DNA from: Xenopus tropicalis
Lineage: Eukaryota; Chordata; Amphibia; Anura; Pipidae
DNA: 64,000 bases
Assembly: GCF_000004195.4 (NCBI RefSeq)
Contig: NC_030680.2
Coordinates: 146,524,545-146,588,544 of the forward strand
Reading direction: 5' to 3'
The notes below the pieces were generated by a model. That model saw nothing but the letters and a program-made list of their open reading frames with translations. It was not told the origin of the DNA and did no database searches. The translations under genes were made by a program, and so were the position numbers. Shown in pieces: positions 10,723 to 21,440 of the stretch; the stretch's first letter is position 1; each line of letters starts with the position of its first letter.

Positions 10723-11323
10723 TGTCAGGAACTATAGGGATTCAAACCCTGGACTTTGTGCAGAACTCCAGCTGCACATGCTTACTGAGCCACAGGGGGC
10801 TCTTTGACCTACATGCGATCAGTTGCTCTAATGTCCTTTCTGCCTTTCCACCAGTTTCACTGTCTATATTGGTCATCACATGTGTGGCTGCTTTGTTAAT
10901 CACCAGACTATTTAAACCCTCTCCGGGCTAGACACAGTGCTCGATCATCGTTCCCGCTGAGCCTGGTCTTGCCACCTCCGATTCCTGATTCCTATGTTCC
11001 CTGCCTTGTTCCTGTTTGATTTTGCGATATTGACTTCTGCCTGACTTTCTGAATTGCTTGAACTCTGCCCGGACTGACCCCTGCCTGACTAACGGATCTT
11101 GCTAGAACTCTGCCTGGACTGACCCCTGCCTGCCTTTGGATTCACCTGTTACCGGACTCTGTATTTATCACAGGCCTGTACTTTACTTTTATTTCCATTC
11201 TGTTTATATTCATTAAAACTCCTTTGTTCTGCTAACTTGGCTGTCTGGCCTTTTAAGGGAGTTCTGGGTTATCAGCACATAGGCTCCTACCTGCCAGCCA
11301 CTCACCTGTGGTTGCCCCTGACA
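10723..11323 (+). mobile_element. Solo LTR, probably Ty3/gypsy type, 601 bp
   Basis: Starts TGTCAGGAAC and ends GCCCCTGACA, giving inverted tips TGTCAGG/CCTGACA. The exact 5 bp direct repeat ACCCT lies on both sides (10718-10722 and 11324-11328). A TATA-like TATTTAAA is at 10909-10916 and ATTAAA, a possible polyadenylation signal, is at 11212-11217, so the U3-R-U5 order is plus strand. The middle is rich in CTGCCTGACT-type pyrimidine blocks, typical of gypsy LTRs in fish and frogs. No internal coding region remains. Confidence 0.85.
10738..10792 (-). promoter_or_regulatory. Antisense tRNA-like A-box/B-box pair inside the LTR
   Basis: Read on the minus strand, TGGCTCAGTAAG (10792-10781) resembles the tRNA A box and GGTTTGAATCC (10748-10738) differs from the B box consensus GGTTCGANTCC by one base. 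The two start 44 nt apart, the spacing of a real tRNA, and an AGGG/CCCT T-arm stem is present. No acceptor stem pairs, so it is not a functional tRNA gene. It may be a tRNA-derived segment captured by the LTR family; RNA polymerase III activity is unproven. Confidence 0.45.
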
Positions 11324-11670
11324 ACCCTTTACTTACTGAATGATGCACATCCTGCCACACCCTTTTCCTGATTCTGAAACATCCTGCCACACCCTTTTCC
11401 TGACTCTGAGACATCCTGTCACTCCTTTTTTTTGCTGAATGATGCACATCCTGCCACACCCTTTTCCTGACTCTGAGACATCCTGCCACACCCCTTTTCT
11501 GACTCTTCCTGCTACACCCTTGTTTTTTACTCTTAGACATCCTTTCACACCCTTTTCCTATTGAATGATGCAGATCCTGCCATACTCTTTCCCTGAATCA
11601 TCCTGCCATGCCCTTTTCCAGATTCTGAGACATCCTGCCGCACCCTTTTCCTATTGACTGATGCAAACCA
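11324..11670 (+). repeat. About 36 bp minisatellite, right part
   Basis: Continuation of the array at 10380-10722 after the LTR. Units again alternate gatgcacatcctgcc and ctctgagacatcctg types and decay towards 11670. Open frames on the minus strand (11253-11548, repeating GCGRM- and ESGKGC-like peptides) arise from the repeat and are not genes. Confidence 0.85.
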
Positions 11671-12194
11671 AAAGGGAAATGAGATTGTGCTCTATCTGTA
11701 AATTGTAGAATGCACAATAGGTGGCAATTTATGAATTATTCCTCTCGGACTTAGGGCTTATTCAAAACAACAACCACAATTGAGTGACACAAAAATTAAC
11801 ATAGTTGTTATACAAACTTAATTATGTCCAATCTACTTCCCATAGCTATGCTTGTATCCCTCCTTTTGTGTGCGTATTCATGGAGAGCTACCAGCACCTT
11901 CAAGGAGCTAGAACATAAAGAATCACACTCAGACAGCATTTCGACACCTAGCACTGTAAATTATACTATACCAATTTCTTGTCACAATTGCATTCAGTCT
12001 GTCAAACTGCAGAAGTGAAATTGAATGCTATTGTATGAACCAGATGCATTACTTTATTGGAAAGAATTTCAGCATGTTTATGGAATGGAAATGCTTAAAC
12101 TGTGACAGAGCAGGGTGGGGATGAGGTGGGAAATGGATGTCAGTGATGAAACTCCTAATATGTTATTAAGAGAACAAATGGGTACAAATGTACA
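11671..12194. other. Single-copy intergenic sequence
   Basis: No repeat family or gene is recognised. The small frame at 11824-12018 has a hydrophobic start but no family resemblance, no splice context and no upstream promoter that I can support. Confidence 0.4.
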
Positions 12195-12264
12195 TAGGTT
12201 CATATCTAAACAGTTAAGTCCAGGAACAGGGGTTCCTGGACTTAACTGTTTAGATATGAACCTA
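12195..12264. repeat. Perfect 33 bp inverted repeat with 4 nt loop
   Basis: The left arm (12195-12227, starting TAGGTTCATATC) is an exact reverse complement of the right arm (12232-12264, ending GATATGAACCTA), separated by AGGG. The 66 paired bases carry no mismatch, so the palindrome is either recent or maintained. It could extrude as a cruciform, or fold as a long hairpin if transcribed. Nothing nearby marks it as part of a known MITE. Confidence 0.9.
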
Positions 12265-13078
12265 GGAAGAACATCAGAAGGAACGTTAGAAGAAGGTGTT
12301 GGTTCTGGACAGCACTACAGAGGCTAATGGCAAAATAACACATGGTCCTGAATCCTTCCACTAAATGCAGATGGGTAGGGGGGGTCAATTCCCAGATCAT
12401 CCATCTCAAGTGAATGTTATGATCCTTGTACCCAACGGCCCTTGAAGGCCGACAGCTCTGCTTCAGCTACTCTCTCTAATCTCATTCATATTTCTGTATA
12501 AAGCCATAAAGTCATCTACAGAAGTAAAAATGGAAGAAAGGCAACACGTGAGATTCAGAGGATGTTTTCATTACTGAGAAGAGACGATTTTGATAATGAT
12601 CAATATCTAGAATCCCCGCTGTAAAAAGTCATTATATTTTTATTTTTCCGAGGTAAGGAAAATCACATTTTCCCCAGGACAAATATTATACTTTGCACAA
12701 TATCACGTACGTTTCATAGAGAGAATAAAAAAAAAAAGATACCTTTGTGTTCTAAAGGCAGCAAAAGTATTGGTATACCCTGTAGTGTGAGCAAATTAAG
12801 AATAATTACTTCTTTAAACCTAGAGGTGGTCTGGCTGTGGGACCAACTAGGCCAACGAGCGTCAGACTACAGTACACAAAGGCATGACTTTTAGTTGCCT
12901 AGGCAACCCAATGACTGCTGCCTATCTAGATTCAGAAGAGAGGGTTATTGTCCCCTTTACAAAGCACTGATAGGACTCCCACTTAAGGTGGCATGAAAAA
13001 CTAAGTGTATATATGTATGGGGGGCATACATTAAACTCACAATGTCTTATTGCTTGGATTGCTGGACTAAAATGTTTA
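12265..13078. other. Single-copy intergenic sequence
   Basis: No gene, RNA or repeat family is recognised. It includes an A-rich run near 12728-12739. Confidence 0.4.
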
Positions 13079-13086
13079 TCTATACA

Positions 13087-13246
13087 TAGTGATAGGCGAA
13101 ATGTTTCACCAGGCATGGATTCGGGGCGAATTTCTGCGTTTCGGCATTGGTGGATTGTTTCACGAATTTTCTGCCATTTTGTGAATCTTTTGAAAGATTT
13201 GTGAATTTGTTGGCGAAGCGAAACGGGACAGATTCGCTCATCACTA
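13087..13246 (+). mobile_element. hAT MITE with perfect 8 bp target duplication
   Basis: Termini are TAGTGATAGGCGAA (left) and TTCGCTCATCACTA (right). The 8 bp TCTATACA stands immediately on each side (13079-13086 and 13247-13254). An 8 bp duplication with TAG...CTA tips identifies the hAT superfamily and fixes the boundaries for every related copy in the window. At 160 bp this is the shortest intact copy and lacks the gcgacaaaa blocks of longer ones. Confidence 0.9.
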
Positions 13247-13288
13247 TCTATACATACTATGCATATAATTTGTCAGCTCTCCTACACA

Positions 13289-13659
13289 TTAAAGGTGGCC
13301 ATACACATTAAGATCCGCTCGCTTGGCGAGGTCCCCAAGTGAGTGGATCTTCTGCCGATATCTCCACCTACGGGTGGGCGATATTGGGCTATTTCAGGCT
13401 TTCGGTTGTTTGGCCCTGGGGCCAAACGATCGAATCACAAAGACAGGTATAGGTGTAGTCAGTTCAGGGACTGCATCAACGAGCCGATGCGGTCCCCGAT
13501 CCGACTAAATTTTTCAACCTGCCCAATCGATATCTGGACGATTTCAGGCCAGATATCGGTCGGGCAGGCCCGTAGTTTGTGCCCCTACACGGGCCGATAA
13601 GCTACTGAATCGGTCTAAGGGACTGGCAGCTAGAATCGACCCGTGTATGGCCACCGTAA
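13289..13659 (+). mobile_element. TTAA-type MITE (TTAAAGGTGGCCATACAC ends)
   Basis: The left end TTAAAGGTGGCCATACAC is mirrored by GTGTATGGCCACC at the right, followed by gTAA, a worn TTAA. The body has internal inverse blocks (gccgatatc, gatatcgg). TTAA targets plus a TTAAAGG start fit the Kolobok/T2-type or piggyBac-type MITEs known in Xenopus; I favour the former. Overlapping frames at 13323-13600 are shadows. Confidence 0.7.
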
Positions 13660-15074
13660 GCTGCTAGACCATAGCTTTGTTGGTTTTATAAAAAAGGATT
13701 AAAACACAATTGGAGGCCCATGGGAGAGGATAAGGAACATTATGGGCAATCTTCCTGAGACAACAGCAGTTAAGCCAATACAAAAAGATGCTGACAAATC
13801 TTCAGATAGTCAATCATATGAGCATGTGTTGCACCTGGGAGGAGAAGACACTAATGATGGACCATCATCTTCCCATCCATCCTACTGTAGTGTGTCTATC
13901 CAAACTAAACATATAATATACTGATACCATATATATGTGCATGTGTTGGATATACACGGATGTGGAAGTGACTTGTGCCATAGTTCCCCCCTCACCACCG
14001 CTCAGTTCTCCATGGACGGCCAAATCAAATAACATTAGGCAGATATTTTTATGCTACCGTGCTATTTACAACACATTGTCAAAAGCCTGAGATAATCTTC
14101 GTTTTGAGTGAGTTAGCGCACAAAGGGTTGCTCAGTTCTGACAGATATTCTCTCTTGTAAAGTGGAAAGAAGATGTTCAAAGCGAGGCAACCGCATCAGA
14201 TCTCGGCTGCTCATCTCCGTAAATGTGAGATGATCTCTAATGAGGGCTCTGCTACTTAAGGTCTTGGAAGGTTACAGATGATCCATCACAAGTGTTGGGG
14301 CGAATTTATAAAAATCTTCCTAAACTGTGATTTTCCTTTTCGGTTTTGCTTTATTTTCCTGAACTCGCCATGAGAATGGCTTTCACGCTCTCCCTTTCTT
14401 CTCTCCAACTCCTGTCATATCTAGCTCTCAGCTATCATATTTAAGTCATGTTTTCTTCTACAAAACCCAAGCGATCTTGTCAGTTAAAAATAAATTACCA
14501 TATGATGGTTTTTGTTCAACCAAGACTTCATTAAAACACCGGCACGGGGACGGGGATATTGTTTCAATTTTTGGCAACGTGAAAACTTGATAGAAATATC
14601 AAAAATTTAGATGAATTTAGTCCATTTTAATGTTGCCCACTAATATATATATCATCATTTTTTTAAATAGATCAGGGCAGTTGATAAAAGAAAGCATCCA
14701 TTGAGACTGGAAAGAAGGCAAGATCAGTATAAGAAGGGTTTTCTTTGATTGAAAGATCTAGAATTCCCTATATACAGTAGCGAAATGTTAATGAGGTTTG
14801 AGGCCTTTCTAGGAAAACTGAAATAGTATTTGATCCATCAAGTAATGCGAATGCTATTCTAAGGTCTGGTAAGCACATTTTCTTTCTTTTAACCTTGTGT
14901 ATATCAGAGTTTGATGGCAATTGCCCTGCTGAGCAATACAATGATGGCCTTGGTCACATGTGGTGTTTTCTCTACAAGCTTTCCCAAAATGCACAGGCCA
15001 AAATCCACCTCAGAAATGAGACAGAAATGAGTCTAATTCATACGCTTCACAAGCAAAATTAGCTGGTTCTGGTA
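13660..15074. other. Single-copy sequence with one repeat scrap (about 13740-13925)
   Basis: At 13742-13924 a 60-codon frame encodes GGEDTNDGPSSSHP. A frame on the minus strand near 28149-28240 encodes GGEDTYNKSWSSHP, so the stretch is a diverged copy of a dispersed repeat rather than a gene. The remainder (13925-15074) is AT-rich single-copy sequence with no recognised gene. Confidence 0.45.
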
Positions 15075-15478
15075 TTTACTGGTGGAAGGAACATCAGATC
15101 TACCATTCAGAATATAGCGCTATACACCCTAAAGCAGCTGTTTTAGAGAAAGACAAATAGAAATATCAAGACTAGTGATGAGCTAATTTGTCTCATTTCG
15201 CCATAAAATTCACGAAACGGCAAGAAAATTCATGAAACAGTGAAAAATTCACGAAAACGCATTTGTTTCACGATTTTTTACTGTTGGAAGGGACATCAGA
15301 TCTACCATTCAAAATACAGCGCTATACACCCTAAAGCAGCTGTTTTAGACAAAGAGAAATATAAAGACTAGTGATGAGCGAATCTGTCTCGTTTCACCAT
15401 AAAATTCCCGAAACGGCAAGAAAATCCATGAAACAGTGAAATATTCGCGAAAACGCATTTGTTTCATGATTTTGTTTC
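15075..15478 (+). repeat. 202 bp tandem duplication spanning a MITE insertion point
   Basis: Copy 1 (15075-15276) and copy 2 (15277-15478) both contain the single-copy flank (cagatctaccattca... gcagctgttttag) followed by the first about 104 bp of the hAT MITE. The duplication therefore happened after the MITE inserted. Copy 1 holds a truncated MITE start (15173-15276) and copy 2 leads into the complete element. The two copies differ at several bases, so the event is not very recent. Confidence 0.85.
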
Positions 15479-15690
15479 GACTTTTTTGGTCGCCCACGTC
15501 TTTTTTTTTTTGTCGCCCACACTTTTATGATGGGGCTGTGCTCTTTTCTTATGCGCCCACGCCTAATTTGACGCGCAACAATTTTTTCCGTGGCTAATTT
15601 TGACGAAAGTTTGGCAAAACAATTCGCCAATGGTGAAATGCAGAAATTCGTTGCGAATCCATGTCTGCCGAAAAAATTCGCTCATCACTA
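15369..15690 (+). mobile_element. hAT MITE, full-length 322 bp copy
   Basis: TAGTGATGAGCGAA at 15369 and TTCGCTCATCACTA ending at 15690. Flanks ATAAAGAC (15361-15368) and ATAAAGAG (15691-15698) match at 7 of 8 positions, a slightly decayed 8 bp target duplication. Internal gcccacg blocks are typical of the long form of the family. The minus-strand frames 15394-15836 are shadows. Confidence 0.85.
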
Positions 15691-15833
15691 ATAAAGAGAA
15701 TATATAAAAAATATAAAAAATGAGAAATGGTTGGCAATCTGTTAAATGTTTGGGAAATCAACAAAGGGAATTCTGGGAATGAACACCAAAGAGCTCCAAG
15801 AAAATCCCATTTACAGGGGTTTATCCTATAGGC

Positions 15834-16559
15834 CACTGATGCCCAACCAGTGGCTCAGGGCAACATGTTGCTCCCCAACCCCTTGGATGTTGCTCTCAGT
15901 GCCCCCAAACCAGGGAGTTATTTGTGAATTCCTGACTTGGGGGCAAGTTTTGGTTGAATAAAAACAAGATTTCCTACCAAATAAAGCCCCTGTAAGCTGA
16001 TAGAGTGCATAGAGGCCCCTAATAGCCAATCACAGCCCTTATTTGGTACCCCATAGGAGTTTTTTTTTTTTTTCATGCTTGTGTTGCTCCCCAACTTTTT
16101 TATATTTTACTTTGGTTCGCAAGTAAACAAAAAGTTTTGGGAGGGGAATGGATGGTGCTAGCAACTAAAGACAAGGATGACCTACAGGAAGAAGAGGGGA
16201 CACAAGGGAAGGAGAAACACCTCAGTGGAGGTCAATTAGAAAGGACCCTGAGAAACAAGTACTACCTAGATCAGTGATGCCCAACCAGTGGCTCAGGGGT
16301 AACATGTTGCTCCCCAACCCCTTGGGTGTTGCTCTCAGTGCCCCCAAACCAGGGAGTTATTTGTGAATTCCTGACTTGGGGGCAAGTTTTGGTTGAATAA
16401 AAAACAGATGTACTGCCAAACAGCCTCATGTAGGCTACCAAATAGCCACTAACAACCTTTATTTGGCACCCCCCAGATACATGTTTTATGCTTGTGTTGC
16501 TCCCCAACTCCTTTTACATTTAAGTGTGGCTCAAGGGTAAAAAAGGTTAATGACCCCTG
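15834..16559 (+). mobile_element. Two copies of a gatgcccaaccagtggctc MITE in tandem, shared flanks
   Basis: Copy 1 starts at 15834 and copy 2 near 16264; both begin CACTG/CAGTGATGCCCAACCAG and share the block tgaattcctgacttggggg. The outer right end is GACCCCTG at 16559. TATAGGC directly precedes copy 1 (15827-15833) and directly follows copy 2 (16560-16566), as if the pair were one insertion or a later tandem duplication. The tips are hAT-like. Related fragments lie at 28255-28540 (minus) and 39186-39285. Frames on either strand are shadows. Confidence 0.6.
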
Positions 16560-16566
16560 TATAGGC

Positions 16567-17061
16567 TAAAGCGCATCCACTGGGTTTTTTAAAGCAGAAG
16601 CCAGGATAATAGCTGATCAGATTCCACTTCTTGGGGCTCATAAGTGTAGCGCAGAGTTTTCTGAATAGCTTAGCTAGAGCCACGAATGTGGATTCACAAA
16701 CACATCATTAGGGTTGAGATTGGTTTGTTAAATGTTTGGGAAAATTACATTTCAAGAAGACCACTCAGCTCCAGCTTACAACCAATTGTATGTGTAAGCC
16801 AGTATTAGGGTGTGTATAATACTTCATAATGGTGGAACTTAAGTGCAATTCTATTAGTATACAGTGACACTCCACATCTTAAAAAGTCCATTACAAGCCC
16901 ATTACCAATCACTGGGAAGACCATGGGAAACCACAGGACCATGTTCAAATAGGTATCCTCTAAAAGAGAAAAGAAGAGAGGAATAGAATAAGTGAGCGCT
17001 TCATTAAGATGCAGCTTTGTGGCTTAGGCAAGATTTTCAGTTGCAAAATGACTGATTGTTA
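16567..17061. other. Single-copy intergenic sequence
   Basis: No gene, RNA or repeat family is recognised between the tandem MITE and array C. Confidence 0.4.
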
Positions 17062-18606
17062 ATACAGGTATGGGACCTGTTATCCAGAATACTCAGGACC
17101 TGGGGTTTTCCAGATAAGGGATCTTTCCATAATTTAAATATTCATACCTGAAGTTGACTAAACAATTATTTAACCATGAAATGAACCCAATAGGGCTGTT
17201 CTGCCCCCAATAAGGGGTAATTATATCTTAGTTGGGATCAAGTACAGGTACTGTTTTATTATTACAGAGAAAAGGGAATCATTTAACCATTAAATAAACC
17301 CAATAGGGCTGTTCTGCCCCCAATAAGGGGTAATTATATCTTAGTTGGGATCAAGTACAGGTACTGTTTTATTATTGCAGAGAAAAAGGAATCATTTAAC
17401 CATTAAATAAACCCAATAGGGCTGTTCTGCCCCCAATAAGGGGTAATTATATCTTAGTTGGGATCAAGTACAGGTACTGTTTTATTATTACAGAGAAAAG
17501 GGAATCATTTAACCATTAAATAAACCCAATAGGGCTGTTCTGCCCCCAATAAGGGGTAATTATATCTTAGTTGGGATCAAGTACAGGTACTGTTTTATTA
17601 TTACAGAGAAAAGGGAATCATTTAACCATTAAATAAACCCAATAGGGCTGTTCTGCCCCCAATAAGGGGTAATTATATCTTAGTTGGGATCAAGTACAGG
17701 TACTGTTTTATTATTACAGAGAAAAGGGAATCATTTAACCATGAAATAAACCCAATAGGGCTGTTCTGCCCCAATAAGGGGTAATTATATCATAGTTGGG
17801 ATCAAGTACAGGTACTGTTTTATTATTACAGAGAAAAGGGAATCATTTAACCATTAAATAAACCCAATAGGGCTGTTCTGCCCCCAATAAGGGGTAATTA
17901 TATCTTAGTTGGGATCAAGTACAGGTACTGTTTTATTATTACAGAGAAAAGGGAATCATTTAACCATGAAATAAACCCAATAGGGCTGTTCTGCCCCAAT
18001 AAGGGGTAATTATATCATAGTTGGGATCAAGTACAGGTACTGTTTTATTATTACAGAGAAAAGGGAATCATTTAACCATGAAATAAACCCAATAGGGATG
18101 TTCTGCCCCCAATAAGGGGTAATTATATCTTAGTTGGGATCAAGTACAGGTACTGTTTTATTATTACAGAGAAAAGGGAATCATTTAACCATTAAATAAA
18201 CCCAATAGGGCTGTTCTGCTCCAATAAGGGGTAATTATATCTTAGTTGGGATCAAGTACAGATACTGTTTTATTATTACAGAGAAAAGGGAATCATTTAA
18301 CCATGAAATAAACCCAATAGGACTGTTCTGCCCCAATAAGGGGTAATTATATCTTAGTTGGGATCAAGTACAGATACTGTTTTATTATTACAGAGAAAAG
18401 GGAATCATTTAACCATGAAATAAACCCAATAGGGCTGTTCTGCCCCCAATAAGGGGTAATTATATCTTAGTTGGGATCAAGTACAAGGTACTGTTTTATG
18501 CTTAAATATGTAACGCTAATTAAAATGGAGTCTATGGGAGATGGCCTTCCTATAATCTGAAGCTTGCTAGATAACAGGTTTCCAGATAACATATCCCATA
18601 CCTGTA
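17062..18606 (+). mobile_element. Complete TA-flanked MITE with 112-113 bp array (array C, about 12 copies)
   Basis: The left end CAGGTATGGGA is at 17064 and the right end CCCATACCTG ends at 18604, both with TA next to them. The tandem array between has the marker tagggctgtt at 17191, 17304, 17417 and onwards at 112-113 bp steps. It is the longest complete example of the family here. The last unit reads aaggtactg instead of aggtactg, then runs into the MITE's right arm (aatggagtctatgggag). Confidence 0.9.
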
Positions 18607-19542
18607 TACGTCTATATACTGAATAGCAAATACTATGCAGTTCCATTAATCAATGTAGTGTCTGCTGTATATACAGTATAACTAGCTGTTTAGCTATTTG
18701 ATCTGCTGTGTTGTGTGTTTCTGTGTAAACATCAACTTGGCATGGATCAAATAACTGACTATAAAATGTACAGAGCTGGTCCGTTACAGCCAATGATATA
18801 GAATCTACCATCTGTAGCATTATAAGGGTTAATACCAGGCAGCGTACTCCATAAGACAACAGAAAAAAATCATTTTTATGTTCAGTTTTTCTCAAATTTA
18901 CAATTTTCACATCAGTATTTAAACACTAATGGCATAAACATGATCTTTCTTTTATGAATGAAATTTCATTTGGGGAATATTAAAAGGAAATATACTTATA
19001 AAGGCATCCAGGCAAGGAGAATATGCCTTTTTTTCTAATAGCACTGCATGCATCCTAAAGGTAAAATACAACCTTATTCATTATGGTTTCCCTATAGGTT
19101 AGAAGGAACATGAGCTTAGCTGCATTGCTACTAAACATTTCATCTTTTCGCATTCACTGAACTACATTCAACATCACTCCCACTTTGTCAGGCCTTGTGA
19201 AAACACAATGAACAATGTTTCCAATTACTACAAGGTGGCGTCTAAATCCTTCCATTTCTACACCCAGCTCAGTCATTATTTGAAATGGTGGGTAGACTGC
19301 TGCTAATATAAGAGCTTCTCTTTCATTCTCTTTCATTGTTATAATCCTTTACTTCCCATGAAATAGATTGAATTCTCATCGCTTTTCTCTTACACCTTAA
19401 GTTCCAGTCAAACCAGTTGCTTTCCCTCTTTTGTTACCAAGTCTTTCTAGCCTCAACCAATGGGGGGGTTTTATGAGAGATTCCTGCAACAGGGGTGTAA
19501 TGCTAGTCCATCTTTTGTCAAATAAATCTGCTCATATCCCAT
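18607..19542. other. Single-copy intergenic sequence
   Basis: No repeat family is recognised. Minus-strand frames at 18650-18910 and 19154-19336 are of chance length with no family resemblance, splice sites or partner exons that I can support. Confidence 0.4.
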
Positions 19543-20934
19543 TACAGTGTATCTTCTTCTCAAAGGAAATGTGTTATGTTGGATAGCGTCACAGGGGGTA
19601 ACTTAATGGTTAATGTGGCACTAGCCTACAAACCCAGTCAAGGAGGTGACTAATGGGAAAGAATACTTGGAATCAACCAGTCACACTCCACATTGCTGTA
19701 CGACAGATTAGAGCTACAGAGGAATGGGATATTTGTTGGCTTCCTACCTTGGTTGATGGCAGTCAATGAGGTGATTAATGGGGAAAAATACATGGAATCA
19801 ACCAGTCACACTCCACATTGCTGTACGACAGATTAGAGCTACAGAGGAATTGGATATTTGTTGGCTTCCTACCTTGGTTGATGGTGCTCAATAAGGTGAC
19901 TAATGGGGAAGAATACTTGGAATCAACCAGGAACTCTCCACATTGCTGTACGATAGATTAGGCCTACAGAGGAATCGGATATTTGTTGGCTTCCTACCTT
20001 GGTTGATGGCGGTCAATGAGGTGACTAATGGGGAAAAATTCTTGGAATCAACCAGGAACTCTCCACATTGCTGTACGACAGATTAGTGCTACAAAGGAAT
20101 CGGATATTTGTTGGCTTCCTATCTTGGTTTATGGCGGTCAATGAGGTGACTAATGGGAAAGAATACTTGGAATCAACCAGTCACACTCCACATTGCTGTA
20201 CGACAGATTAGAGCTACAGAGGAATGGGATATTTGTTGGCTTCCTACCTTGGTTGATGGCAGTCAATGAGGTGATTAATGGGGAAAAATACATGGAATCA
20301 ACCAGTCACACTCCACATTGCTGTACAACAGATTAGAGCTACAGAGGAATCAGATATTTGTTGGCTTCCTACCTTGGTTGATGGCGGTCAATGAGGTGAC
20401 TAATGGGGGAGAATACTTAGAATTAACCAGCCAAAGTCCACATTGCTGTACAACAGATTAGAGCTACAGAGGAATCGGATATTTGTTGGGTTCCTACCTT
20501 GGTTGATGGCAGTCAATGAGGTGACTAATAGGGGAGAATACTTGGAATCAACCAGTCAAAGTCCACATTGCTGTACGACAGATTAGACCTACAGACGAAT
20601 CAGATATTTGTTGGCTTCCTACCTTGGTTGATGGCAAAAGAGTGTTTTGGAGACCCTTCACCGGGGAATGAACAACAAGAGAGTATCAGGGCTAGCTATT
20701 TAATGAGCTACAAGAATATAATTGAGAAAGAGGTCACAAACAGTGAAGAACTGTTAGGAGGATCAGGGATCTAAGGGAAGCCCCTCAAGGGGCTTGAGGA
20801 AGTATATAAGATACACAGTGCTTTACCACTTGATTTGTGTGACAGCAGATCTTTGGTGCTTGGAAGAATCCACTGGGAAAGAGTTGCTTAATTTTTTTCT
20901 TTTGTCTGTATTATTACAAACTTCTGCTCCTTGA
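19543..20934 (+). repeat. Large tandem duplication, copy 1, containing a 125 bp array of 8 units
   Basis: The segment opens with cagtgtatcttcttctcaaa and closes in the same sequence at about 20934, where copy 2 starts. Within it, cattgctgta recurs at 19691, 19816, 19941, 20066, 20191, 20316, 20441 and 20566, an exact 125 bp step. Units differ by a few bases and group as alternating variants (tcacactcca and gaactctcca), which suggests multi-unit duplications. A short frame at 20568-20774 comes from the last unit and is not a gene. Confidence 0.85.
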
Positions 20935-21440
20935 CAGTGTATCTTCTTCTCAAAGAAAGTGTGTTATGTTCGATAGTGTCACAGGGAATAACTTAGTTGG
21001 GGATGTGGCACTGGCCTAAAAACCCAGTGAATGAGGTGACTAAAATTTGTTGGCTTTCTACTTTGGTTGATGGCGTAAGAGTGGAGACCATTCACCAGGG
21101 AATGATCAACAATAGATGTCAGGGCTAGCTATTCATTGAGCTACAAGCATATAATTGAGAAATAGGTCAAAAACAGTGAAAAACCGTTAGGTGGATCAGG
21201 GAACTAAGGGAATTTATGGAAGGTGGCCTAGAAAATGAGTCTACTAAAGTCAGTTTTAAATCTTTACAATAGTCTTGAAAAAAAACCTTGAGAGATAACA
21301 TTCTGAAGGGGCTCGAGGAAGCATATGAGATACAGAGTGCTTTACCACTTGATCTTGGAAGAATCCACTGGGAAATAATTGCTTCATTCAGACTAGGTGA
21401 GACCCATTTTGTCTGTATTATTACAAAGTTCAGCTCCTAG
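20935..21440 (+). repeat. Large tandem duplication, copy 2, without the array expansion
   Basis: Matches the ends of copy 1 (cagtgtatcttcttctcaaa, cagggctagctattcattgag, agaatccactgggaaa) but has only a remnant of one 125 bp unit (tgttggctttctactttggt) where copy 1 has eight. It is therefore close to the pre-expansion state, or has collapsed. Confidence 0.75.

Noticed and set aside
10725..10805. A functional tRNA gene on the minus strand
   Set aside because: A and B boxes and a T-arm are present, but the ends do not pair as an acceptor stem and the segment lies inside an LTR family.
13742..13924. 60-codon frame that looks protein-like
   Set aside because: Its GGEDT...SSHP part recurs on the minus strand at 28149-28240 in a diverged form, so it belongs to a dispersed repeat.
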